Shown: one piece after another, positions 16,409 to 24,376 of the stretch
How the letters are laid out: each line of letters begins with the position of its first letter
Numbering within the stretch: position 1 is the stretch's first letter
From: a virus
Reading direction: 5' to 3' (one strand)
IMG/VR virus record: IMGVR_UViG_3300044974_001280
Coordinates: 1-64,000 of that record
Length of the DNA stretch: 64,000 nucleotides
The notes under the pieces: model-generated
Database searches by the model: none
What the model saw: the letters and a program-made list of their open reading frames with translations, nothing else
What the model was told of the DNA's origin: nothing
Position numbers and translations under genes: made by a program

Positions 16409-18202
16409 ATGAAAGAACAAGTAGTAGAAAGAGATTCAAATTATTGGAGTACTCAGAAAATTCAAGAACTACTCAGAAAAGGTGAGGAAGAAGGACTGGA
16501 TTATAAATCGGTTGACAACCCCTTTCACGAGGGTGAGACAGATCTTAAAAGAGCCAATCTGCTGTATGAATACACTCCAGAGGAAATAGTTGAAATTCAA
16601 AAGTGCGCCCAGGATTCTGTTTATTTTGCTAAATATTGTCAGGTCATGACTGACGACGGTCTCAGGAACATTGAATTGAGGGACTATCAGAAATCCATTT
16701 TAAGAGAGTATCAAAGACATCGTTTTTCAATTTTACTCGCACCACGTCAGATAGGTAAGAGCGTTACCAGTTCCATGATTTTAGTCTGGTATTTGCTCTT
16801 TAACCACGATAAAAACGCCATGATTTTGGCCAACGTGGGCTCGACTGCAGAAGAATTGATGGATAAAATTAAGGGCATAGTTAAAGGATTGCCTTGGTTT
16901 CTAAAACCGGGCATGGTTGTTAATAATGTCATGTCCATGAAATTCGACAATGGGTGCAGGGCTATAGCTAAAACAACCACTAAAACTTCTGCCATTGGAT
17001 TTACCATCCATTTTCTCTACATGGATGAGTTTGCCCACATTCACCCCAATTTCATTGAATCTTTCTTCAGATCGACCTACCCTACTGTTTCATCTTCTAA
17101 AGTCTCAAGAATTATTATTACTTCTACCCCTAATGGCATGAACAAATTCTATGATTTGTACCAAGGGGCTTTAACGGGGGAAAATTCCTTCAATCCTATA
17201 AGGGTTGATTGGTGGCAAGTACCCGGCAGGGATGAGGACTGGAAAAATCAAGAAATAGCCAATCTGGGCAGTGAAGAACTCTTCAACCAAGAATATGGCA
17301 ATCAATTTCTTAGCTCAACTACTCTTCTTCTCAGCTCGGCAGATTTAAGAAAAATGAAATCTAACGAGGCTGAATACACCTGGAGGGAAATAGATGCTTT
17401 GAGCGATCAGAAATTGAAATACCACAACTTCAGATGGCACCCTAAATTCCAGCTAGGAAGTGATTCTCTAGATGGAAAAAGCTTTGTTATTTCGGTCGAT
17501 TTGGCCTCGGGAAGCAGAGGTGACTACACTGTCGTCAACATCTTTAGGGTTGTACCTCTCCCCAAATCTTACATCGAAGAAATGTATGATTATAGCGATG
17601 AGGCTGATTTTTTCGGGCTTCTTCAGGTTGGCATCCTCAGAGACAATGAGATAGAGATAGAAGATTTTAAGAGAATGCTAGAGGCCTTAATTCTAAAGGT
17701 TTTCGACAGGGAAAGACTTACAGTTATCTTGGAAATGAATTTTAAAGGAGAATTGTTACTGGATAAACTCCTCCTTCACGATGACATTTCTCTGGATATA
17801 TTTTTACACACCAAACACACTGAATCTGCCAGAACTCCTAAGCCTGGTATTAAATACAATGAAAAAAACAAGCTCAAATACTGTGAAAGGTTGAGATACC
17901 TGGCCCGCAATAATAAAATCATCCTGAACGAAAAAAACTGGACCATCCCTGAAATGTTCTCTTTTGGTCTTAATACTACCGGTACTTATTCGAGCCAGTC
18001 AGGTCATGACGATGTGGCTATGTCGGTGGTAAATCTTTCGGGCCTGTTTGAAAGTACAGCTTTCCACGATTTAGTGGGTCAGATTTATGATGAGATAGAC
18101 GAAAATTACAAATCCCTAATCGACAAAAAACTCTCAGCCAAAATGGGGGAATTTGGAAGTAAGGAAAGCGATTTTTATTCTTCTTTCAGCAAGCTTCTTT
18201 AG
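16409..18202 (+). CDS. Terminase large subunit (gp17-like ATPase-nuclease)
   Basis: This 597-residue protein packages DNA through the portal. The ATPase domain has Walker A APRQIGKS at residues 111-118, Walker B FLYMDEFAH at 202-210 and coupling motif STPNG at 239-243. The C-terminal RNase H-like nuclease has VISVDLASGSRGDYTVV near 363-379 (first catalytic Asp), ILEMNFKGELLLDKL, and SGHDDVAMSV near 533-542 (late Asp pair). Length matches T4 gp17 (610). It partners with the small subunit upstream and docks on one of the two portal proteins encoded at 35507 and 37117. Confidence 0.95.
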   Translation: MKEQVVERDSNYWSTQKIQELLRKGEEEGLDYKSVDNPFHEGETDLKRANLLYEYTPEEIVEIQKCAQDSVYFAKYCQVMTDDGLRNIELRDYQKSILREYQRHRFSILLAPRQIGKSVTSSMILVWYLLFNHDKNAMILANVGSTAEELMDKIKGIVKGLPWFLKPGMVVNNVMSMKFDNGCRAIAKTTTKTSAIGFTIHFLYMDEFAHIHPNFIESFFRSTYPTVSSSKVSRIIITSTPNGMNKFYDLYQGALTGENSFNPIRVDWWQVPGRDEDWKNQEIANLGSEELFNQEYGNQFLSSTTLLLSSADLRKMKSNEAEYTWREIDALSDQKLKYHNFRWHPKFQLGSDSLDGKSFVISVDLASGSRGDYTVVNIFRVVPLPKSYIEEMYDYSDEADFFGLLQVGILRDNEIEIEDFKRMLEALILKVFDRERLTVILEMNFKGELLLDKLLLHDDISLDIFLHTKHTESARTPKPGIKYNEKNKLKYCERLRYLARNNKIILNEKNWTIPEMFSFGLNTTGTYSSQSGHDDVAMSVVNLSGLFESTAFHDLVGQIYDEIDENYKSLIDKKLSAKMGEFGSKESDFYSSFSKLL

Positions 18203-18235
18203 AATAAATAATTACAAAATTCCTGTTTTTTTGTG

Positions 18236-18243
18236 GATATATA
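18236..18243 (+). promoter_or_regulatory. Late promoter element (GATATATA) before the sheath gene
   Basis: This exact copy lies 26 bases before the ATG at 18270. GGATAT and ATATCC (18253-18258) form a 6-bp dyad overlapping it. Its position supports the 18270 start over the upstream extension. Confidence 0.7.
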
Positions 18244-18269
18244 AGCTGAAAAATATCCTCTGTAAAATA

Positions 18270-21200
18270 ATGGCAAAGAAAATAAAATTAGATCTCTCTC
18301 AATTCAAAGCTTCTGGTGTTTATACGCTGGAGTTTGATGCCTCCGAAAACGTCATTCTCACCTCCCAAACAATCAGGCTGGTGGTAGGATTTTCTAATAA
18401 AGGACCATTTAATGCTCCTGTTTACATTCCAGACATCACCACTGCTATAGCCATTTTTGGTGATATTGATAAGACTTTAGAAAGTCAAGGTTCTTATTTT
18501 CAAAGATCTATTTTTACTTGTCTGCAAACAGGTCCAGTTTTTGCCTTGAATCTATTAAAGCTAAACAATGATGAAGATAGTCCTACGGCAGATAAGGTAA
18601 ACTATTTTGGCTTTTCTGTTGCAACAGATGAACCTAATGGGGTTTTAACCTCTAGGCTCTATTCATCTTTCTACAATAAAGAAAGATTTTGGTACGCCGA
18701 TGTAGATTATTTCTTGGCAACAATGTCAATTCCTGATCAAGGTAGAATTTTTAATTTAGTGAATCTGGGTCAAGAGCCCATGAGCGTTATCGTCAGAAAA
18801 TCTACTGATGCTAACCCACCTTTACAAGGCTATGATGTTTTTGCCATCGATTGGTACGGAGCTGACAATGTTCCTAGCTACGTTCATCCTTATGACTACA
18901 TTTCAGATTGGTTCATAGATATTATTGCGGTGTCTGGTAACTGGACTGATTATGCATCTTTGTCACAAGACCCCGAATGGGCAGAATATTTTACTAGAAA
19001 TGGATTTGTTAAAAGTAAAATCAACCAATTCTTAAGCCAACAAAACGTTAATATCATTTCACAAACTACGGGCTGTTTGATCGTTGACTTTGTAGATCTG
19101 AATGGTAATAACCAATTCATCCAGACCCTAGTCAATAATAACACTCCTTCAACGGGTCTATTTTGTGCGGTTGACGCAGAAGCTTTGGATTATTTGTGTC
19201 AAAATAGGTTTAAAGTCGATTTAGTCGGTAATTTTTTAATTGATGAACTAACTGGTGACAGAGATCTTGAAGATCCAACTCTGAACTTTTTGAGCTACGA
19301 CCAGCAGCTCGTTCAAGATTACGTTTATACCCAAAATTACATAGGAATTACTGGTGCTGGTGGGGTAACAGGGGGAACAGCCGCTATTGCCTATTCGGGA
19401 TTGAACGTTGGTACTTTGCACAGAATAGATGGCGTAACAGGATCTTATGGTATTCCTGCCTCAGCTCTAGTTCCTTACAGTTCCACAGCTACTTTCGGGG
19501 GTCTACATTACGTTAGAACCAATTCGGGCGTGACGGGGGGTGCAGTTGTGAATGTTTATATTACCAACGGAGGTACCGGTTACACTAGTGCACCAACAGT
19601 CACTTTCTCTGGACCTGGAACTGGTGCTGCTGCCACTGCGGTCATAACTGGAGATGCGGTTTCTAGCATTACTTTAACAGCTAGCGGATCTGGATACACG
19701 TCCGCTCCTTCGGTCACTTTTTCGGGAGGCGGAGGCACGGGAGCGGCCGCTTCTGCAGATATCTTAACAGAACCTTCTTTGACCTCTGCTCAAAAAACTT
19801 TACTGAAAGATTTCTTGACCCCTTCTGCTACCAGTTCGCCTTTCATAGTAGGAACGGTCACTATTCCTGCGGGAGCATCGGGTAATGTCGTAAATCAGTT
19901 CTCTTCAGGGAATTTGGTTAAATTAAAAGTATCAGGTGTAGCTGAAACCTCTGGTGATTTAACTATCACCTTTACCCATCCATTGGACACCGGATTTTAT
20001 TCGGCTCAAGGAATTTCAGTTCAACCTACTTTCTTAACTGCCGGTATTACTGGAAGTTTTGTTAATGCCTTCTATCAGCAATTTGGAGCATCAGATTATT
20101 TAAATATAGATGCAATTGCTTCCGTCACAGGGGCAGCTCAAAGTAATACCCTCGTCGGACAAATTTCAACTAGTTTGTATCAAAATATTCAATACGATGA
20201 AATCCAAGACGGAGATACGGTTTGGTTGAACTCGGAGGGATCTTCTATTTACTACCTCGACACACAGTTAACTGTAGATAGAGATCAATACAACGTGGCT
20301 TACGTCAGGGCATTCGATAATATTGCCAGACAAAACCCTGACGATTTGGTGAATTATCCTCCCTTCGGTTCTGTTTATGCATCAGACAACATTGGAATTG
20401 GTGTTACTGCAGGTAAGACCGATATAGTTTCATCTGTTGCTTCCATAAATCAGTTTTTGGATGTAGTTCCTGGAGCTACAGGGTCCAGATCTAATCCCAA
20501 CACTTTTCTTTTTGCCCCAGATCAGGCGAACGATAAAATTATTTCAGTTGGAGATTTGCTGGTTTCTACTGATTTGGAACTCTGTGAAACTGTGGGGGCC
20601 AACCGACAGTCCAGACTAACCAAGGTCACTTCAGTGGCTCAGACGACAACTTCAGGGATAGTAAGAGTCACATGTTCCAGACCAATCTATTTCTATGCTG
20701 GAGACCCCGTCCAAGTACAAAAATTCAAATCGATCCCTCAATTTACTAGATCCTTCGATTTCATTTATTTACAGGGTTACACTATGAGAGATGCTCAGAG
20801 ACCTAACGGTTCTGATCTAAGGGTCAACGAAATTTTAGATGTCTTATACAACACGAACTTGGCTGCGACTCTTGCCACTAAAGACGTCATTTCATTCCGT
20901 TACATTGTCGATACCTTCAGCGGAACTATTCAGCCTAATTCTAAATTCCAGCTTTCAAAATTGGCAATGATGAGACAAAAAGCTTTGGCCTTCATCAATG
21001 CTCCTTCTATGGCTCAATTCAGAGCCAGTACGGATCCCAGATTTACTAATGCACCAACAGCAACAGATCCATTCCCTCCTTTGGAAGCCAGATATATCGC
21101 AGAGGGTGGAAATCTATCTTTAAATCCCTCCTACACCTTTAGCTTACCAACCCAAGATTTAGGAGCATCGTATGCTGCTTTCTACACTCCTTACATCACG

Positions 21201-21815
21201 GTCAGAGAGAACAACAGAAATCTAAACGTTCCTCCAGCTGCTTACGTTTCGAACAACTTTGTCCGGAAGTTTGCCAACGGAGAACCTTACAACATTATAG
21301 CTGGTCAGAAAAGAGGTACGATCTCAGGAGGTACTATCGTAGGAGTAGAATACGACTTCACCAACGACGATAGGGGCTGGCTAGAACCTTTCGGTCTCAA
21401 TCCAATCATCAAGAAGAGAGGATTCGGGGTCGTTATTTTCGGAAACCAAACCGCTTATCAGGTTGTAAATTCTGCATTTAATCTTGTGCACGTTCGGGAT
21501 TTACTGATCAGTCTTGAAAACGACGTCGAAGAAATTCTCTCTAATTATCTCTTTGACTTCAACGAGGACTCAATTCGTTTAGAGATCAAGACTATCGTTG
21601 ATACCTATTTGGATGGAGTGAGAGCAGGGGGTGGTATTTATGCCTACCAAGTTATTATGGATGCTTCCAATAATCCTCCTTCTATTATCGATCAGAACAT
21701 CGGTATCATCGATGTGATAATCGAGCCAGCAAGGGGTATTCAAAAATTCATTAACAGAATCACAGTCACCCGAACCGGAGGCATAGCTGCAGGAGGTTTC
21801 ATCAACTTTGTGTAA
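18270..21815 (+). CDS. Tail sheath protein (gp18-like) with repeat insertion
   Basis: This 1181-residue contractile sheath protein starts at the ATG at 18270, 26 bases after a late promoter; the longer frame upstream overlaps the terminase end and is not used. The N-terminus (SGVYTLEFDASENVILTSQ, then VVGFSNKGPFNAPVYI) and C-terminus (FINRITVTRTGGIAAGGFIN) are sheath-like, and the gene sits next to terminase and tail tube as in T4. It is much longer than T4 gp18 (659). Extra length includes residues ~430-500, where GYTSAPTVTFSG and a near copy repeat in a Gly/Thr/Ala-rich insert, probably a surface domain. Confidence 0.9.
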   Translation: MAKKIKLDLSQFKASGVYTLEFDASENVILTSQTIRLVVGFSNKGPFNAPVYIPDITTAIAIFGDIDKTLESQGSYFQRSIFTCLQTGPVFALNLLKLNNDEDSPTADKVNYFGFSVATDEPNGVLTSRLYSSFYNKERFWYADVDYFLATMSIPDQGRIFNLVNLGQEPMSVIVRKSTDANPPLQGYDVFAIDWYGADNVPSYVHPYDYISDWFIDIIAVSGNWTDYASLSQDPEWAEYFTRNGFVKSKINQFLSQQNVNIISQTTGCLIVDFVDLNGNNQFIQTLVNNNTPSTGLFCAVDAEALDYLCQNRFKVDLVGNFLIDELTGDRDLEDPTLNFLSYDQQLVQDYVYTQNYIGITGAGGVTGGTAAIAYSGLNVGTLHRIDGVTGSYGIPASALVPYSSTATFGGLHYVRTNSGVTGGAVVNVYITNGGTGYTSAPTVTFSGPGTGAAATAVITGDAVSSITLTASGSGYTSAPSVTFSGGGGTGAAASADILTEPSLTSAQKTLLKDFLTPSATSSPFIVGTVTIPAGASGNVVNQFSSGNLVKLKVSGVAETSGDLTITFTHPLDTGFYSAQGISVQPTFLTAGITGSFVNAFYQQFGASDYLNIDAIASVTGAAQSNTLVGQISTSLYQNIQYDEIQDGDTVWLNSEGSSIYYLDTQLTVDRDQYNVAYVRAFDNIARQNPDDLVNYPPFGSVYASDNIGIGVTAGKTDIVSSVASINQFLDVVPGATGSRSNPNTFLFAPDQANDKIISVGDLLVSTDLELCETVGANRQSRLTKVTSVAQTTTSGIVRVTCSRPIYFYAGDPVQVQKFKSIPQFTRSFDFIYLQGYTMRDAQRPNGSDLRVNEILDVLYNTNLAATLATKDVISFRYIVDTFSGTIQPNSKFQLSKLAMMRQKALAFINAPSMAQFRASTDPRFTNAPTATDPFPPLEARYIAEGGNLSLNPSYTFSLPTQDLGASYAAFYTPYITVRENNRNLNVPPAAYVSNNFVRKFANGEPYNIIAGQKRGTISGGTIVGVEYDFTNDDRGWLEPFGLNPIIKKRGFGVVIFGNQTAYQVVNSAFNLVHVRDLLISLENDVEEILSNYLFDFNEDSIRLEIKTIVDTYLDGVRAGGGIYAYQVIMDASNNPPSIIDQNIGIIDVIIEPARGIQKFINRITVTRTGGIAAGGFINFV
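19567..19760 (+). repeat. Tandem GYTSAP(T/S)VTFSG module inside the sheath gene
   Basis: Two tandem units of about 32 residues each contain GGTGYTSAPTVTFSG and SGSGYTSAPSVTFSG followed by GTGAAA. The units are coded by diverged DNA, so this is an old duplication of a beta-rich surface module. Confidence 0.75.
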
Positions 21816-21819
21816 AAAA

Positions 21820-21827
21820 GATATATA
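21820..21827 (+). promoter_or_regulatory. Late promoter element (GATATATA) before the tail tube gene
   Basis: This exact copy is only 8 bases before the ATG at 21836. With T4-like spacing the transcript would begin at or within a few bases of the start codon. Confidence 0.6.
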
Positions 21828-21835
21828 AATGAATC

Positions 21836-22390
21836 ATGGCAGGTTTACCTCATTTTCAGAATTCTCTGTACTCTATTAACAAATACGAGCCAGTTTATCT
21901 CAACCAATTCGAAGTGGTTGTAATTCCTCCAGCAGCTGTGGCAGGGGGTCAGCTTCTTCTTGAACAAGTTATGAGCGTAACCGGAATGGACGTGGATAAA
22001 AACCCGTCCTTTGTTTTCCAGAAGTACAAGTTTGCCAAAAGAAACTATGCCGGTGGTAAGCCAGATAGTACCGTCTTCGATTTAGGCTTAAGATTCAATG
22101 TCAATTTGAACGATGACAATTCAATGTACACTTTCAAGACTTTAAGACAGTGGACCGATTTGATCTATAATCCTTTGACGGGAGCCATGGGCATTAAATT
22201 AGATTACACAGGCACTATCATCATTTCGATTTTTAATAAAAATGGTGATGTTTTCAGAAGGATTACCTGCCGAGATTGTTTTCCGCTCAAGGCAATCGAC
22301 CCCATGGAACTTGATTACACTAATGGCACAACCTTGTATGAAATCAACATGAATTGGGCAGTTGATTATTGGGAAGATCTTTTCCTCTAA
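21836..22390 (+). CDS. Tail tube protein (gp19-like), copy 1
   Basis: This 184-residue protein matches contractile-tail tube proteins: YEPVYLNQFEVVVIPP near residues 17-32, RQWTDLIYNPLTGAMG near 103-118 and SIFNKNGDVFRRITC near 129-143. It forms the inner tube within the sheath and lies straight after the sheath gene, as in T4. A late promoter element ends only 8 bases before the ATG, so transcripts from it would be almost leaderless. A paralogue follows 15 bases downstream. Confidence 0.9.
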   Translation: MAGLPHFQNSLYSINKYEPVYLNQFEVVVIPPAAVAGGQLLLEQVMSVTGMDVDKNPSFVFQKYKFAKRNYAGGKPDSTVFDLGLRFNVNLNDDNSMYTFKTLRQWTDLIYNPLTGAMGIKLDYTGTIIISIFNKNGDVFRRITCRDCFPLKAIDPMELDYTNGTTLYEINMNWAVDYWEDLFL

Positions 22391-22405
22391 AAAATAAAAT
22401 TCACT

Positions 22406-22987
22406 ATGTCCGGTTTACCACATTTCAATAATTCACTAGCAGCCAGGAACAATTTCGAGCCAGTTTTCTTAAACCAGTTCGAAGTTATCATTACCCCACC
22501 TGCTGCCGTGACTTTAGCAAATGTCAGATTTAACGGGGAGTCTATCATGACACAGCAGGTAAAAAGTATTGGTGGGAGTTTAGCAGTAGACATCCAGCCA
22601 GCCGCGCCGGTGACTCAATACTACAAATTCGCCGAAAGAAGATATGCCGGCGGTGAACCGTCAACTTCGGACGTAGAGTTTACCGTTAATTTCGAGGTGA
22701 ATTTAGATGAGAACAACTCGATGACTATTTACAAAATCCTGCGCCAATGGTCCGATTTGATCTACAATCCTTTGACAGGTGCGATGGGCCTAAAAAGAGA
22801 TTACGTTGGTCAAATGATTGTTTCTATTTTTAACAAACAAGGGGATGTATTCCGACGTCTAACTTTTAATAACTGTTTTTTGGTCAATCCTCTAACTACT
22901 ATGGCCCTTAGCTACGAGACTGGTGACGGCCTTTACGAGCTTGAAACAACCTGGAAGTCTGACTATTGGCAAGATCAGTTTTTATAA
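22406..22987 (+). CDS. Tail tube protein (gp19-like), copy 2
   Basis: This 193-residue paralogue of the preceding tube protein shares LPHFxNSL at the N-terminus, EPVFLNQFEVIITPP, RQWSDLIYNPLTGAMG and SIFNKQGDVFRR. By eye roughly half of aligned positions are identical. The main difference is an extra loop near residues 32-58. The gene has no promoter of its own and follows after 15 bases. It may form a specialised end of the tube (tube initiator or terminator, like T4 gp54 or gp3 in role) or alternate with copy 1. Confidence 0.88.
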   Translation: MSGLPHFNNSLAARNNFEPVFLNQFEVIITPPAAVTLANVRFNGESIMTQQVKSIGGSLAVDIQPAAPVTQYYKFAERRYAGGEPSTSDVEFTVNFEVNLDENNSMTIYKILRQWSDLIYNPLTGAMGLKRDYVGQMIVSIFNKQGDVFRRLTFNNCFLVNPLTTMALSYETGDGLYELETTWKSDYWQDQFL

Positions 22988-23073
22988 GAAACTTTTCTCT
23001 TTTTCTTTCTATGAATTAATATATTGGATCGTTGTGTTTTATAATCGGCTGATTCACAAAAATAATTGCATTC

Positions 23074-24156
23074 ATGGATTTATCAAACTTGTCTCCCGAA
23101 AACATACTTAAACAAAAGGAATTGGCCCACGGGATTGTTTATGATGATCCCATCCCAGAACCACAAAATTCTCCTCAATTAACGGCAGAGGATAAAATTG
23201 ATAGAGAGATCGAATCCATTAAAGTTAAAAAGGAAGAGATTCTGATGGAATCTTCCCTGGTCAAGCAAATCAAAAAAGCTCCCGATAGCAATCCTGCAAT
23301 TCCAGAGAACGGACCACCTCTTCAAACGGGCTGGAAAAACCTACCGGTTTCTATTCTACCTTCTGAAGGTTTTTTCTATCCACCTAATACCCAAATTGCA
23401 ATCAGATCAGCAGAGGTGAAGGAAATACGGCATTTTTCTTCTATTGATGAAAGTGATGTCTTAGATATCAACAGCAAGTTAAATATGATTCTATCGTCTT
23501 GCTCTGTTGTTAAATTTGGAAGTCATGGTGTGGTCTCCTACAAAGAATTGAAACAGGAAGACAGGTTCTTCATAGTTATGGCTATTAGAGATTTGACCTT
23601 CATTAAAGGGGAAAACAGAATCATTTTAAAACCTCAAACTGATTGCGGAGGACAGAAAGATTGTCCATTTTCCCAAGGTGTTGAACTCAGAACCGGTGTT
23701 TTATCCAGATACAAGATTCCTGATAAGCTGATGCAGTATTATTCCCCGGCTGATAGAAAATTCATTTTCCAAATTCCTAAAGTAGGTAAAAAGCTAAGCA
23801 TCACAATTCCCTCTATTGGTGTCATGGAAATATTTTCCAATTACACAAGTCAAAAAATTCAATCTGGGCAGGAGGTAGACGAAAGTTTTATTAAGATAGC
23901 CCCATATATCTACGAAAACTGGAAAGATTTAGACGTCAAGAAAATAGAGCAACTAGAAAAAGAATCTAGCAATTGGTCTAAGGAAGAGTTTTCGGTTTAT
24001 TTTGAAGTAGTTGATCAACTAAAAATTGGAACTAAACTGGAAGTCAGTTTGCCATGTTCAAAATGCGGTGCAGAGGAGGTCACCGCCAGAATCTCCTTTC
24101 CCCGAGGGTTCAGATCTCTTTTCGTTATTTCAGATATCTTTGGAGAACTTCTTTGA
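23074..24156 (+). CDS. Baseplate hub protein, T4 gp26-like, with Cys motifs
   Basis: This 360-residue protein has a disordered N-terminal third (residues 1-85). A conserved baseplate-type domain then starts with LPVSILPSEGFFYPPNTQ near 91-108, typical of the T4 gp26 hub family. Two Cys pairs, CGGQKDC near 190-196 and CSKCG near 326-330, suggest metal binding. It follows the tail tube genes with an 86-base gap and overlaps the next small gene by 17 bases. It probably builds the baseplate hub or acts in its assembly. Confidence 0.65.
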   Translation: MDLSNLSPENILKQKELAHGIVYDDPIPEPQNSPQLTAEDKIDREIESIKVKKEEILMESSLVKQIKKAPDSNPAIPENGPPLQTGWKNLPVSILPSEGFFYPPNTQIAIRSAEVKEIRHFSSIDESDVLDINSKLNMILSSCSVVKFGSHGVVSYKELKQEDRFFIVMAIRDLTFIKGENRIILKPQTDCGGQKDCPFSQGVELRTGVLSRYKIPDKLMQYYSPADRKFIFQIPKVGKKLSITIPSIGVMEIFSNYTSQKIQSGQEVDESFIKIAPYIYENWKDLDVKKIEQLEKESSNWSKEEFSVYFEVVDQLKIGTKLEVSLPCSKCGAEEVTARISFPRGFRSLFVISDIFGELL

Positions 24157-24328
24157 TATTAAATTCAGGCTTTGGAGAGAACACCGTTTGGATCCAGTCT
24201 GGATTGAATCTTTGCCTTATTACGAATATCAAATTTGGTTAGAAAAGTTGAACAAATCCATCGAAAAGGAAAACGCAGATAGAATGAGTGAGTCTGGTCA
24301 AGTCCAAGTTTTCAACTTTACCAAATAA
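24140..24328 (+). CDS. Small protein overlapping the gp26-like gene
   Basis: The frame is open from 24026, but the conserved-looking part starts at FFDIKFRLWREHRLDPVW. A TTG at 24140 gives a 62-residue protein overlapping the upstream gene by 17 bases, the arrangement seen for coupled phage genes. The product is charged, helical and Trp/Tyr-rich (WIESLPYYEYQIWLEKLN). In T4-like phages a baseplate hub assembly gene often follows gene 26, so such a role is plausible. The start is uncertain. Confidence 0.5.
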   Translation: MENFFDIKFRLWREHRLDPVWIESLPYYEYQIWLEKLNKSIEKENADRMSESGQVQVFNFTK

Positions 24329-24340
24329 TTCCTATCCTTT

Positions 24341-24366
24341 TCTTTTAGAATATATAGTCTAAAAGA
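24341..24366 (+). promoter_or_regulatory. Late promoter variant inside a 9-bp inverted repeat
   Basis: TCTTTTAGA (24341-24349) pairs perfectly with TCTAAAAGA (24358-24366) around an 8-base loop ATATATAG. The box reads GAATATATA rather than GATATATA. It lies 10 bases before the tape-measure-like gene at 24377. Confidence 0.6.
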
Positions 24367-24376
24367 GACCTAAATT

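Noticed and set aside
18153-18269. N-terminal extension of the sheath gene
   Set aside because: It overlaps the terminase end, and the late promoter at 18236 lies within it. The ATG at 18270 has the proper spacing and a conserved-looking N-terminus.
22923-23111. A 62-codon frame between the second tail tube gene and the gp26-like gene
   Set aside because: It overlaps both genes out of frame, its composition is not protein-like, and it has no promoter or ribosome site.
24026-24139. Upstream part of the frame ending at 24328
   Set aside because: This stretch is an out-of-frame reading of the gp26-like C-terminus; the protein-like part begins near 24140.
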